A model generated the notes under the pieces. The model saw only the letters and a list, made by a program, of their open reading frames with translations, made no database searches and was not told where the DNA came from. Both the position numbers and the translations under genes were made by a program. Positions 14,829-20,841 of a stretch of DNA of 20,841 bases are shown here, piece after piece. Within the stretch, counting starts at the first letter, position 1, and each line of letters begins with the position of its first letter. Source of the stretch: CAYGBW01 sp964348185 (GTDB taxonomy: Bacteria; Desulfobacterota; BSN033; WVXP01); assembly GCA_964348185.1 (NCBI GenBank), contig CAYGBW010000146.1, positions 1 to 20,841 of the forward strand, read 5' to 3'.

Positions 14829-15683
14829 ATGGCGAAATGGGTCGGAGGGATAGGGTGGTTTTTGTGGGGTCTTTTGTGTCTTCTCGTTTTTTCCCATCTT
14901 CTCTTTCCCTACGAAGCACTCGGGAGGCGAATCCTTTTCATCCTTGAGCAGAAAACCCCGTTGGTCGCTCGGCCCTCAGAAACAAGGGGGCAGTTCCTGG
15001 GTATTCGATGGACCTCGGTTGAGGTATCATCATCCAAACAAGAGAACTTCCCTCCCATTGAGGTTCGAAACTGGGTCATCCAACTTCGCCCCTTATCCCT
15101 TCTGTTCGGTCGGCTTTCCGTGGCCTCCCATGGGACCGTTAGAGGGGGGTCTTTTCACATGGACCTCGTCGTGGGAAGAGAAGGCCACCGCGGTCAGGTT
15201 GAGTGGAAAGGCCTTCAAATCGATCGGTTCCCCATTCCCCTGATGGAACAGGCCTCTTTTGGCGGGATTGCCAGCGGGAGCATCCGATGGGAGAGGCCCG
15301 CTCAGAGGTTTGACGGAGAGGCCGTGATTGAAATGCAGGAGGGAAGGATCAAAAACGCCCAGCTTGCTGGCTTGAGTTTGCCGCTCCTCGATTTGGGGGA
15401 GGTAGGAGGCCAGATGGCCTGGAAGGGAGAGAAGATCGATCTAAAGGAGATTTCAATTGCTGGAAGAGACCTAACAGCACGGCTTACAGGAAGCGTTCAG
15501 GTTCAAAACCCTTTTACGAGAAGCAATGTGGCCTGTCGTCTGGAGATAGGGTTGGCCGAAGCCTTACTGAGCCGTTATCCCATGATCAGGCCTCTCCTCG
15601 GACACGGGCCAGGCAAACCCGAACCCCTCGTCATGACCATCAGTGGAACACTGGAAACTCCGCAAATCTCCCTAAACCGATGA
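14829..15683 (+). CDS. gspN: GspN-like / AsmA-type envelope protein
   Basis: A 284-residue protein with one N-terminal hydrophobic helix (about residues 6-27, GGIGWFLWGLLCLLVFSHLL) and a long beta-rich exported part. Short glycine- and hydrophobic-alternating segments such as VEVRNW-like, IQLRPLSLLFGRLSV and GSIRWERPAQRFDGEAVIEM are typical of GspN/AsmA-like proteins, which span toward the outer membrane. It ends with ISGTLETPQISLNR, a family-like ending. Known gspN-like genes in Deltaproteobacteria are often orphans away from type II secretion operons, as here. It follows rplQ by 122 bases. ATG 14829 has GGAGCAGG upstream. Family assignment is by pattern, so the symbol is tentative; lipid transport rather than secretion is possible. 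Confidence 0.6.
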   Translation: MAKWVGGIGWFLWGLLCLLVFSHLLFPYEALGRRILFILEQKTPLVARPSETRGQFLGIRWTSVEVSSSKQENFPPIEVRNWVIQLRPLSLLFGRLSVASHGTVRGGSFHMDLVVGREGHRGQVEWKGLQIDRFPIPLMEQASFGGIASGSIRWERPAQRFDGEAVIEMQEGRIKNAQLAGLSLPLLDLGEVGGQMAWKGEKIDLKEISIAGRDLTARLTGSVQVQNPFTRSNVACRLEIGLAEALLSRYPMIRPLLGHGPGKPEPLVMTISGTLETPQISLNR

Positions 15684-15723
15684 GAAACCTCCCCTTCCGT
15701 CTCCAGACAGACTCTCATCTGCT

Positions 15724-16404
15724 TCAGTCTCGTGGCGACGATCCGGGACGGTTTTGGATTGCCTTTTTGCTCGAGAGAAGATAGGCCAGGTTATCCAGGA
15801 CAGTCGTGAAAAAGACGTTCTTCACGATGAATTGCTCTGGAACATGGATCTGGGTGGGGGCGAAGTTGAGTATTCCCCTGATGTCAGCCTCTACCATTTG
15901 ATCCGCTACTTTCTGGGCTTCGGAAGCGGGGGTGGTTATGATGCCAACCTCAATGTGTCTTTCTCTGACAATCTCCTTCATTCGATCTGGGTGGATGATT
16001 TCTATGGGTTTTCCGAGTTTTTCGGAGACCCTTCCAATGACTCTAGGGGGATCGATATCAAAGGCAGCCACGATTTTGTAGTTCTGCTTTAAGAAATCCT
16101 TATAGAGGAGAAGGGCAGAACCCAGGTTTCCAATTCCGACAATTGCCATTTTCCACTCTTTATTCAGCCCCAGGATCCTCTTGATATCTTGGGTCAGTTC
16201 GTTGGCATAGTATCCCACTCCCCGAATACCGAACTCACCGAAATAGGCAAGATCTTTTCGAACCTGAGCCGCATTGACCCCGCACTGAGCAGCCAGTTGA
16301 GCCGACGAAACGACTTTCTCACCCTGTCGAATCAGATTCTCCAGACACCTCGAATACCGCGATAACCTTCTGATCGTCGCCTCTGGAACCTTCAAGAACT
16401 TCAA
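15724..16404 (-). CDS. rex: Redox-sensing transcriptional repressor Rex
   Basis: Rex senses the NADH/NAD+ ratio and represses fermentation, respiration and hydrogen-metabolism genes until NADH releases it. The 226 residues have an N-terminal winged helix (about 1-75) starting KFLKVPEATIRRLSRYSRCL with QLAAQCGVNAAQVRKDLAYF as recognition region, and FGIRGVGYYANEL. A Rossmann fold follows, with the NAD motif VGIGNLGSALL (GxGxxG at about 90-95) and AAFDIDPPRVIG. It ends with FFTTVLDNLAYLLSS, the swapped C-terminal helix. TTG 16404 lies 6 bases after GGGAGG and fits the family N-terminus; a GTG/ATG further upstream is unsupported. The gene is convergent with gspN, 40 bases apart. Confidence 0.93.
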   Translation of the reverse strand: MKFLKVPEATIRRLSRYSRCLENLIRQGEKVVSSAQLAAQCGVNAAQVRKDLAYFGEFGIRGVGYYANELTQDIKRILGLNKEWKMAIVGIGNLGSALLLYKDFLKQNYKIVAAFDIDPPRVIGRVSEKLGKPIEIIHPDRMKEIVRERHIEVGIITTPASEAQKVADQMVEADIRGILNFAPTQIHVPEQFIVKNVFFTTVLDNLAYLLSSKKAIQNRPGSSPRD

Positions 16405-16405
16405 T

Positions 16406-16423
16406 TTGTACCTCCCTTCACAA
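16406..16423. promoter_or_regulatory. Candidate Rex operator overlapping the rex ribosome binding site
   Basis: Read on the minus strand, the 18 bases are TTGTGAA-GGGA-GGTACAA. The known Rex consensus is TTGTGAA-N4-TTCACAA. The left half is perfect and the outer ACAA of the right half sits at the exact spacing, 11 of 14 half-site positions in all. The site spans the GGGAGG ribosome binding site one base before the rex start, so binding would block transcription into or translation-ready initiation of rex itself. Autoregulation of rex is known in other bacteria; here it is inferred. Confidence 0.4.
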
Positions 16424-16596
16424 AGGGGCCCCAAAAAAAAGCGCCTCGATTCTTATCAAACGCCGCTTCATCCCGATCCACCGTCACCCATCGAACCATG
16501 ATTTTGCCAGGTTTCAAGACGGGTTCCCCGAGAATGCATTTCAAGCAGGGGTAGGACCCCTTTTGCGGATTGGTGCAAGAGGCAAAAGGAAGTCGG

Positions 16597-17469
16597 TCAT
16601 TTCAGGGCTTTGAGCTTAGCTTCTGCGATTTTTGCCTGTTCTGTTTTGGGATACTTCCTGATTAGGTTTTCCAGGATAATTCGCGCGTCAATTCTGTCCC
16701 CGAGTTCCTGAAAGGCCAATGCCTGTTTGAGAAGGGCATCGGGGAGTTTGTTACTATCAGGGTATTTCTTGATGACATCCTCATAGGCGATGATTGCTTT
16801 CTCATACTGATGACTTTTGAAATAGATCTCCCCAATCCAGAACTGAGCATTGTCGGACAGGGGCGTGTCCGGGTTTTCTTTGAGAAAGGAGCGAAACATC
16901 TCCTCTGCCCTACTCAGATTGTCCGACTGAAAAGCCTCATAAGCCTCACGATAGGCTTTTTCCACATCCGATGGCACCTCGCCGCCGGGAGGGGCTTCTG
17001 AAGGGGCCGGTCGTTCCATCTCGCTGGGTGCCAGGCCTTCAACCCGACCAACCGTTGGAGACGGTTCTTTGACCCCTTCACCGCTGGCCATCAGCTGATC
17101 GATTTTGACCTCCAGGTCATCGAGTTTTGTCGTAAAGCGTGTCTCCACATCGTCAAGCCTCCCGGCCGTCCTGGTCGTGAGCTGATGATCGTCCCCTACC
17201 GTCGCCCTCAGGCTATCTAGATCCCTTCTGATGGTCTGCAGCTCGACCGCTATGTCTGCTTGTCTCTTCCGGTCCTCCAGAGAGCCTGTTGCCTGAGGGG
17301 GTGGAGCGGTCCTCGTGTCTGTGATCTCATTTTGCAGGGCATCGATCTGTCTCTGAAGGGTTTGGATATCCCTCCTAATATACTCCATGTCTTGGGTAGC
17401 GCATCCATCGAGGTAGAGGAACAGAATCGGGAAAAAGAAGGACAGGGAGATTAAACTGTACCGTTTCAC
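16597..17469 (-). CDS. cpoB: Tol-Pal system coordinator CpoB/YbgF, predicted lipoprotein
   Basis: CpoB coordinates peptidoglycan synthesis with outer-membrane constriction at division. From GTG 17469 the 290 residues have a signal MKRYSLISLSFFFPILFLYL ending in a lipobox-like LDGC (Cys 23), a coiled coil with DIQTLQRQIDALQNEI (about 29-60) and LDDVETRFTTKLDDLEVKID (about 105-125), then a Pro-rich linker. The C-terminal half holds TPR repeats starting YREAYEAFQSDNLSRAEEMF and including FWIGEIYFKSHQYEKAIIAY. Enteric CpoB is periplasmic rather than lipid-anchored. Asp at -2 of the lipobox is unusual, so anchoring is uncertain. ATG 17496 is an alternative start. Last gene of the tol unit, 54 bases after pal. 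Confidence 0.87.
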   Translation of the reverse strand: MKRYSLISLSFFFPILFLYLDGCATQDMEYIRRDIQTLQRQIDALQNEITDTRTAPPPQATGSLEDRKRQADIAVELQTIRRDLDSLRATVGDDHQLTTRTAGRLDDVETRFTTKLDDLEVKIDQLMASGEGVKEPSPTVGRVEGLAPSEMERPAPSEAPPGGEVPSDVEKAYREAYEAFQSDNLSRAEEMFRSFLKENPDTPLSDNAQFWIGEIYFKSHQYEKAIIAYEDVIKKYPDSNKLPDALLKQALAFQELGDRIDARIILENLIRKYPKTEQAKIAEAKLKALK

Positions 17470-17523
17470 CTTGCACCCCTGAAAGCCCTTTGGCATTACC
17501 ACCATCCCTCTGCTCAAATGGGC

Positions 17524-18099
17524 TTATCTGGAAAGGATCACGAAATGCCCCCGCCTGTTTTTCGCCCAGGCCTCTTCGTTATGCCCTAGGTCGACAGGCA
17601 ATTCCTCTCCGTAGCTAATTGTTGAGAGCCGGTTTGCCGGAACCCCCAGAGTTATCAAATAGCTCTTGGCACTCATGGCCCGTCGCTCACCCAAAGCCAG
17701 GTTGTACTCGTTGGTGCCCCGTTCGTCACAGTGGCCTTCGATCTGAATTTTTGCCTCAGGAAACTTGAGAATAAACTCAGCGTTTCTCACGAGTGTCTCC
17801 CTCGTTTCCGCGCTCAAATCGTAGCGGTCGAAGGCAAAGTAGATGTCCTTGAGCATGGAACTCTCGAAAACCTCTCCCTCAATGCCGGGATATTTCTTGG
17901 TCTGAAGGCTGGCCTCAATCTGCTCTTTCTCCGTGGGCATCTCTCCTTCCCCCATGGCCGGGCCTCGCCCCGCTTCGACCCCTTCTGGCCTTGTGGCCTT
18001 CTCGGCGCCTTCGTCTATGATCACCTTTTTCTGACACCCAACAGAGAGAAAGACTGCAAAGCCTATCAACACAAAAGCAACGACGACTCTCATGGACAT
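17524..18099 (-). CDS. pal: Peptidoglycan-associated lipoprotein Pal
   Basis: Pal is an outer-membrane lipoprotein that binds peptidoglycan and TolB. The 191 residues start with a signal peptide MSMRVVVAFVLIGFAVFLSV and lipobox L-S-V-G-C (Cys 22), then a Glu/Gly-rich linker (about 30-75). The OmpA-like domain follows with IYFAFDRYDLSAETRETL, IEGHCDERGTNEYNLALGER and RAMSAKSYLITLGVPANRLS, which contain the peptidoglycan-binding residues of the family (the D and R of HCDERGTNEYN...R). ATG 18099 is preceded by AAAGGAGGAAG. It lies 31 bases after tolB and before cpoB, the usual order. Confidence 0.95.
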   Translation of the reverse strand: MSMRVVVAFVLIGFAVFLSVGCQKKVIIDEGAEKATRPEGVEAGRGPAMGEGEMPTEKEQIEASLQTKKYPGIEGEVFESSMLKDIYFAFDRYDLSAETRETLVRNAEFILKFPEAKIQIEGHCDERGTNEYNLALGERRAMSAKSYLITLGVPANRLSTISYGEELPVDLGHNEEAWAKNRRGHFVILSR

Positions 18100-18130
18100 T
18101 ATCTTCCTCCTTTCGGTTTTGCCGCTGTTC

Positions 18131-19423
18131 CTACTCCATCCTGGGAGACCAGCTAGGTTGAGTCTCTCCTCCCCTGTCCCGGGTCAATTGCCGCTGGTTG
18201 GTGCCGTTGGCATTCATGACAAAAATGTGAGGGTCTCCCTCCCGGGTTGAACTGAAGGCGATGTAACGGCCATCAGGCGACCAGACCGGGTCTTCGTTGC
18301 TCCCAGCCTCTGACGTGTGCATCAGGTTTTCGGAACCGTCGACCCTGATGGTGAAGATATCAAAGCGACCGTTCAATCTCCCACAGTATACGATGCGGTC
18401 GCCCCGGGGGGACCAATCAGGAGAGGCATTGTAGCTACCGCTATAGGTCAACCGGGACGTCTCTTTCGAGGATAGGTCCATGACGTAGATTTGAGGGCTC
18501 CCCGTCCGATCTGAAACAAATGCCAGCCTTTTACCATCAGGGGACCATGCAGGGGAAGCCTCGTTGTAACGGGTCTGGGTCAGCTGAACCAGATTGGATC
18601 CGTTTCGATTGATCAGGAAGATCTCAGAACTCTCCCCTTTTCTCATCATGAGGGCCAATCTCTTGCCGTCTGGAGACCAGGAGGGCGCCGCGTTGAGCCC
18701 GGCCGCTCCAAGGAATAGTCTCTCTTTCCGGTTGGTTAGATCCGTAAAGTAGAGGTCCGGGTTCCTTCGTTTGAACCCGGTATAGGCAACGGTCTTGCCA
18801 TCGGGGGACCAAGCCGGAGAAAGGTTGATTGACTGGTTCGAGGTGATCTGCTGGGCATTGTGTCCATCGAAGTCGACGGCATGGATCTCTTTATTTCCTG
18901 TGTGCTTGGAAACAAAAGCGATTTGGGTTTCCAAAATCCCCTTTTCCCCTGTGACCTGACGGATAATCTCATTTCCCATGCGATGAACGATCTTTCGAAG
19001 ATCCCCCACATTTCCATTGTACCGCCCTGCGGTCAGGCTTCTTTCAATGAGGTCCAAATACCAGAAATGGACATTGATCCGATTCCTCTCCTGTAGGAAT
19101 GTTCCCCACACGAGAGCCTCTGCCCCGGTTTCAAGCCATCTCCCAAAATCCTCATTGGAGAGTTGCTCTGCGGATTGCCATTGGGGATAGTTTTCCGGTT
19201 CAATTATGTCAAATAAGCCGGATATTGTCAAATCATTGGAAAGGACCGTGTAAACCGACTTGGCAGAATTCCCCGATACGGGAGACAGATCCTCGATACC
19301 GGCAATCGCAATTGGGAAGGGACGGAATGTCGGGCTTCCAATATCAATGTAAACCTTGGTGAATCCAAGATCTGGAAACAAAAGCAGAAGAGCTGCAACA
19401 GGTGGCAAAAAAACCCTTTTCAT
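18131..19423 (-). CDS. tolB: Tol-Pal system protein TolB
   Basis: TolB is the periplasmic beta-propeller that links TolA to Pal. From ATG 19423 the 430 residues begin with a signal peptide MKRVFLPPVAALLLLFPDLG, an N-terminal alpha/beta domain (about 25-165) with NDLTISGLFDIIEPENY, and a C-terminal propeller with six WSP repeats: SPAWSPDGKTVAYTG, APSWSPDGKRLAL, SPAWSPDGKRLAF, SPDWSPRGDRIVY, DPVWSPDGRYIAF and QPSWSPRME. TAGGAG lies 6 bases before this ATG; in-frame starts up to 19465 would put charged residues before the signal peptide. It follows tolA after a 179-base gap that contains no clear promoter. Confidence 0.95.
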   Translation of the reverse strand: MKRVFLPPVAALLLLFPDLGFTKVYIDIGSPTFRPFPIAIAGIEDLSPVSGNSAKSVYTVLSNDLTISGLFDIIEPENYPQWQSAEQLSNEDFGRWLETGAEALVWGTFLQERNRINVHFWYLDLIERSLTAGRYNGNVGDLRKIVHRMGNEIIRQVTGEKGILETQIAFVSKHTGNKEIHAVDFDGHNAQQITSNQSINLSPAWSPDGKTVAYTGFKRRNPDLYFTDLTNRKERLFLGAAGLNAAPSWSPDGKRLALMMRKGESSEIFLINRNGSNLVQLTQTRYNEASPAWSPDGKRLAFVSDRTGSPQIYVMDLSSKETSRLTYSGSYNASPDWSPRGDRIVYCGRLNGRFDIFTIRVDGSENLMHTSEAGSNEDPVWSPDGRYIAFSSTREGDPHIFVMNANGTNQRQLTRDRGGETQPSWSPRME

Positions 19424-19451
19424 CTGGGCTCCTAGCGTGAGCATTGAGTCA

Positions 19452-19598
19452 TTAGCGATCACCATTCGGTCTCTTCACAGATGACACCCCTCCGCCTTTC
19501 AACCCCGTGAGATCATCAGGTTTGGAATCCTTCATTCTCGTGTCTTGACCGACAGATACCGATCGCCTTTCTTCGTTTTGTCGATGGCTGAGCGCTCA
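19452..19598 (-). other. Gap between tolA and tolB with orphan Shine-Dalgarno and palindrome
   Basis: Reading leftward, tolA is followed by CCTAGGAGG, a strong Shine-Dalgarno sequence, and by the 10-base palindrome TGAGCGCTCA (19589-19598). No start codon lies at the right distance. A 27-codon frame at 19535-19452 (MKDSKPDDLTGLKGGGVSSV...) ends just before tolB but has no good ribosome binding site. The stretch may be a relic of a small gene or regulatory sequence for tolB; neither is shown. Confidence 0.25.
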
Positions 19599-19602
19599 CC
19601 TC

Positions 19603-20265
19603 CTAGGAACTCAGCCCAATGGTGACCTCGAGCCTGTCCTCCCTTAACTCTTCGGGAAAGGGGGGCAGGGGGGTGGACTTCTTGACGGCTCTCACCGCAA
19701 ATTCGTCGAACAGGGCGTTGCCCGAGGGCTTTTCGATGACGATTTTCGTAATCGCTCCATTCCTATGGATTTGAAGACCCAAGTCGGTGGTTAGGGTTCC
19801 TAAGTCCTCCATCTGGTTTTTCAGGAGGCTCCAGTTTGCCCGTATCCGGGCGGCAACGGCTTCGAAATACGCATTTCTTTTGGTTTCACTGACTCTTGAA
19901 ATCCTCTGCTCCTGCGCCTCCAGGTTCTGCCGCGCGGTCACCCTTCTTTTGATTTCATCGATGGATCTCTGAACGCGTTTGAGGGAGGGTTCTTTCTTGG
20001 ATTCCCTTTTTCTTTCAACTGCTTTCTTTGGTTTCTTTCTCGGAGGGGCCGCCTTCTTTTCATGCTGGGCTGGTTCTTTCGGGGCCGGTTTCTTCTTTGG
20101 AGGTTGAACCGTTGGGGTTTTTTGTTGAGGCTCGGGCTGGGTGACCAGAGACACCTGGAAAAGGGGTGTATACTGTTCTCTGGCCGAAATCAAAGGGAAA
20201 ACCATCAGGGAGATGATAATGACCAGGTGAATTAGAATTGACACACCCAGTGCTTTGTGAATCAT
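19603..20265 (-). CDS. tolA: TolA/TonB-family energy transducer, probable TolA
   Basis: A 220-residue protein of TolA/TonB architecture: one N-terminal membrane helix (about 5-25, KALGVSILIHLVIIISLMVF), a Lys/Pro/Glu-rich periplasmic rod (about 45-135, with PPKKKPAPKEPAQHEKKAAP and a coiled-coil QRSIDEIKRRVTARQNLEAQ), and a C-terminal TonB/TolA domain with LGLQIHRNGAITKIVIEKPS and LPPFPEELREDRLEVTIG. Its place before tolB-pal-cpoB suggests TolA, not TonB. ATG 20265 is chosen. TTG 20322 in frame, with GGTGGGAG 9 bases upstream, would add 19 cytosolic residues and is a real alternative. Longer frames are excluded because TTG 20373 is the -35 box of the likely promoter. tolQ and tolR are not adjacent. 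Confidence 0.82.
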   Translation of the reverse strand: MIHKALGVSILIHLVIIISLMVFPLISAREQYTPLFQVSLVTQPEPQQKTPTVQPPKKKPAPKEPAQHEKKAAPPRKKPKKAVERKRESKKEPSLKRVQRSIDEIKRRVTARQNLEAQEQRISRVSETKRNAYFEAVAARIRANWSLLKNQMEDLGTLTTDLGLQIHRNGAITKIVIEKPSGNALFDEFAVRAVKKSTPLPPFPEELREDRLEVTIGLSS

Positions 20266-20267
20266 TC

Positions 20268-20330
20268 TCACGGAACCTGTTTTCCACAAACCACCCTTGG
20301 CCACAGCTTCTCTCTGTCCCAAGAATTCAT
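20268..20330 (-). CDS. Possible 20-codon leader ORF before tolA
   Basis: ATG 20330 begins MNSWDREKLWPRVVCGKQVP and ends with TGA two bases before the tolA ATG (TGAGAATG). It lies just inside the predicted transcript, with AGGTGGGAG overlapping its start region. It has no known homolog that I recognise. Such an arrangement could couple tolA translation to the leader, or it could be chance, because an alternative in-frame tolA start at 20322 would use the same ribosome binding site. Confidence 0.2.
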   Translation of the reverse strand: MNSWDREKLWPRVVCGKQVP

Positions 20331-20344
20331 TCTCCCACCTTGTC

Positions 20345-20373
20345 AATGTACCGACTGAAACCGCCCCCGTCAA
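20345..20373 (-). promoter_or_regulatory. Sigma70-type promoter of the tolA-tolB-pal-cpoB unit
   Basis: On the minus strand TTGACG (20373-20368), a 17-base spacer and TACATT (20350-20345) match the sigma70 consensus at 5 of 6 and 4 of 6 positions. Transcription would start near 20338, shortly before GGTGGGAG and the tolA start region. No other good candidate lies between the livGF relic and tolA, and tolQR are absent upstream, so the unit needs its own promoter. Confidence 0.5.
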
Positions 20374-20424
20374 CCCCGAAGCAAAAAGTCAGGCTGATAA
20401 GCGTGTGTTGTCGGTTGTCCCTTC

Positions 20425-20618
20425 CTAGGGATCCGAGATCCCGATATTCTTTACGGCAAGCATACGTTCTTGCCCAGATCGGCCTCGATGACCCTTTCAT
20501 CCTTTGCGACGACTTGGGCAGGGCCCTTCGTGATTTCCTCCCCGGGGTGGAGGACCGTGATCCGGTCCGAAATCCCCATAACCGCCCTGATGACGTGCTC
20601 TACAACGACCAAGGTCTT
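20425..20618 (-). pseudogene. Relic of a livG-livF junction (branched-chain amino acid ABC transporter)
   Basis: In one minus-strand frame, from about 20618 to the TAA at 20451, the sequence reads LVVVEHVIRAVMGISDRI, then a tail with PGEEITKGPAQVVAKDERV and IEADLG. This is the C-terminal end of LivG-type ATPases: the LVVEHDM H-loop region (His kept), then D-R-I-x-V-L and the terminal VIEAYLG motif (here VIEADLG). Upstream of 20618 the similarity stops, so Walker A, Walker B and the signature are gone. A second frame begins at ATG 20463, overlapping the stop as livF does, with MLAVKNIG, then ends at TAG 20425 after 12 codons. Both are dead remnants; the family call is from motif memory. Confidence 0.65.
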
Positions 20619-20779
20619 CCTCCCTCTTCACGCCTTTCCGCCCGGGTTTGCAAGGAGAGAGGGAAAAAACGTTAACATTATGATCCATGAGACGGTTTCT
20701 CCTTAGACAAGACGCACGAACTAGGTGTCTGTAACTTAATAATTGTTTATGGGACAGTGATTTTTTTTTGAAACGACCC

Positions 20780-20808
20780 TTGACATCATCCGATTCTTCC
20801 GCTAGAAT
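20780..20808 (+). promoter_or_regulatory. Near-consensus sigma70-type promoter at the window edge
   Basis: TTGACA (20780-20785), exactly 17 bases, then TAGAAT (20803-20808): 6 of 6 and 5 of 6 to consensus, preceded by a T9 tract (20761-20769) that may act as a curved or UP-like element. It points rightward, out of the window, and is the strongest promoter match seen here. The expected start point is about 20815. Confidence 0.7.
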
Positions 20809-20818
20809 TATTAACAGT

Positions 20819-20841
20819 ATGAATGAAAAGAGCCTCGAAAT
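20819..20841 (+). CDS. Possible start of a rightward gene, cut by the window end
   Basis: ATG 20819 opens MNEKSLE and runs off the window; ATG 20823 in another frame opens MKRASK. Both lie within about 10 bases of the expected transcription start, so translation would be leaderless or nearly so, and no ribosome binding site is visible. The true start may be further right, or the transcript may be a structural RNA. Function unknown. Confidence 0.2.

Larger units (their letters stand above)
20374..20841. other. 468-base stretch without an intact gene
   Basis: This stretch holds, from left to right: TTGTCGGTTGTCC (20408-20420), similar to the heptamer repeats of the rplW-rplB gap; the livG/livF relic (20425-20618); about 150 AT-richer bases (20622-20770) in which I recognise nothing; and a strong rightward promoter with the first codons of a possible gene. 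The density of relics suggests deletion or rearrangement here, at the boundary of the tol unit. Confidence 0.6.

Noticed and set aside
16428..16475. An intrinsic terminator on the minus strand upstream of rex (AAGCG/CGCTT with T8)
   Set aside because: The T tract is good but the stem is only five base pairs with a loop of about 20 bases, so it is too weak to call as the end of the tol transcript.
16545..16590. Inverted repeats after cpoB (CCTTTTGC/GCAAAAGG and AGGGGT/ACCCCT)
   Set aside because: Both pair well but neither is followed by a U tract on the cpoB strand; could be a transcript end but not supported enough.
19452..19535. A 27-codon minus-strand frame between tolA and tolB
   Set aside because: No good Shine-Dalgarno sequence, no recognised similarity, and too short to judge; kept only as a remark in the gap entry.
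20255..20261. Second Rex half-site TTGTGAA at the tolA start
   Set aside because: The second half is missing at the required spacing, and a 7-base match is expected a few times by chance in this window.
1..20841. tRNA, rRNA, CRISPR array, intact transposase, phage or toxin-antitoxin genes
   Set aside because: None recognised on either strand; the repeats seen are too few and irregular for a CRISPR array.
1..20841. A previously undescribed multi-gene system
   Set aside because: All intact genes belong to well-known families in familiar order; only regulatory, relic and repeat sequences stand out.

Overview
The window is mostly a chromosomal core locus. It carries the 3' end of an EF-Tu gene, then one long rightward series of ribosomal protein genes that fuses the S10, spc and alpha clusters (about 144-14706), with secY, infA and rpoA in their classical places. 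Order, lengths and family motifs are those of a bacterium. A Gram-negative, probably anaerobic member of the Deltaproteobacteria/Desulfobacterota is the best guess. The reasons are a complete-looking outer-membrane Tol-Pal block with two lipoproteins, a Rex redox regulator, an orphan GspN-like protein, a zinc-ribbon uL24, zinc-type uS14, uS4 and bL36, and short decayed low-complexity repeats in intergenic gaps. The lineage is inferred, not proved.

Layout. 1-121: tuf tail. 144-5622: rpsJ-rplC-rplD-rplW-rplB-rpsS-rplV-rpsC-rplP-rpmC-rpsQ. 5661-11086: rplN-rplX-rplE-rpsZ-rpsH-rplF-rplR-rpsE-rpmD-rplO-secY. 11121-11636: infA and rpmJ, with no adk or map between secY and infA. 11714-14706: rpsM-rpsK-rpsD-rpoA-rplQ. 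14829-15683: a GspN/AsmA-like envelope protein, the last rightward gene. 15724-16404 (minus): rex, convergent with it. 16597-20265 (minus): a Tol-Pal unit transcribed tolA-tolB-pal-cpoB, without tolQ or tolR in the window. 20374-20841: a 468-base stretch without an intact gene. It holds a sigma70-like promoter for the tol unit, a relic of a livG-livF junction (branched-chain amino acid ABC transporter), and a near-consensus rightward promoter at the window edge.

How it works together. The ribosomal genes supply both subunits, the translocon pore (SecY), an initiation factor and the RNA polymerase alpha subunit, mostly with spacings that suggest translational coupling. Two gaps break the packing: 2116-2343 (rplW/rplB) and 3802-4015 (rplV/rpsC). 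Both hold fragments of intergenic repeats. A third, 11340-11522, sits before rpmJ. The tol genes maintain outer-membrane integrity during division. Rex may repress itself through a palindrome overlapping its ribosome binding site.

About a third of the genes use GTG or TTG starts, so several starts were set by Shine-Dalgarno spacing and family N-termini. I saw no tRNA, rRNA, CRISPR array, intact insertion sequence or phage gene, and I found no convincing undescribed system. The most interesting items are the regulatory and relic sequences in the gaps.
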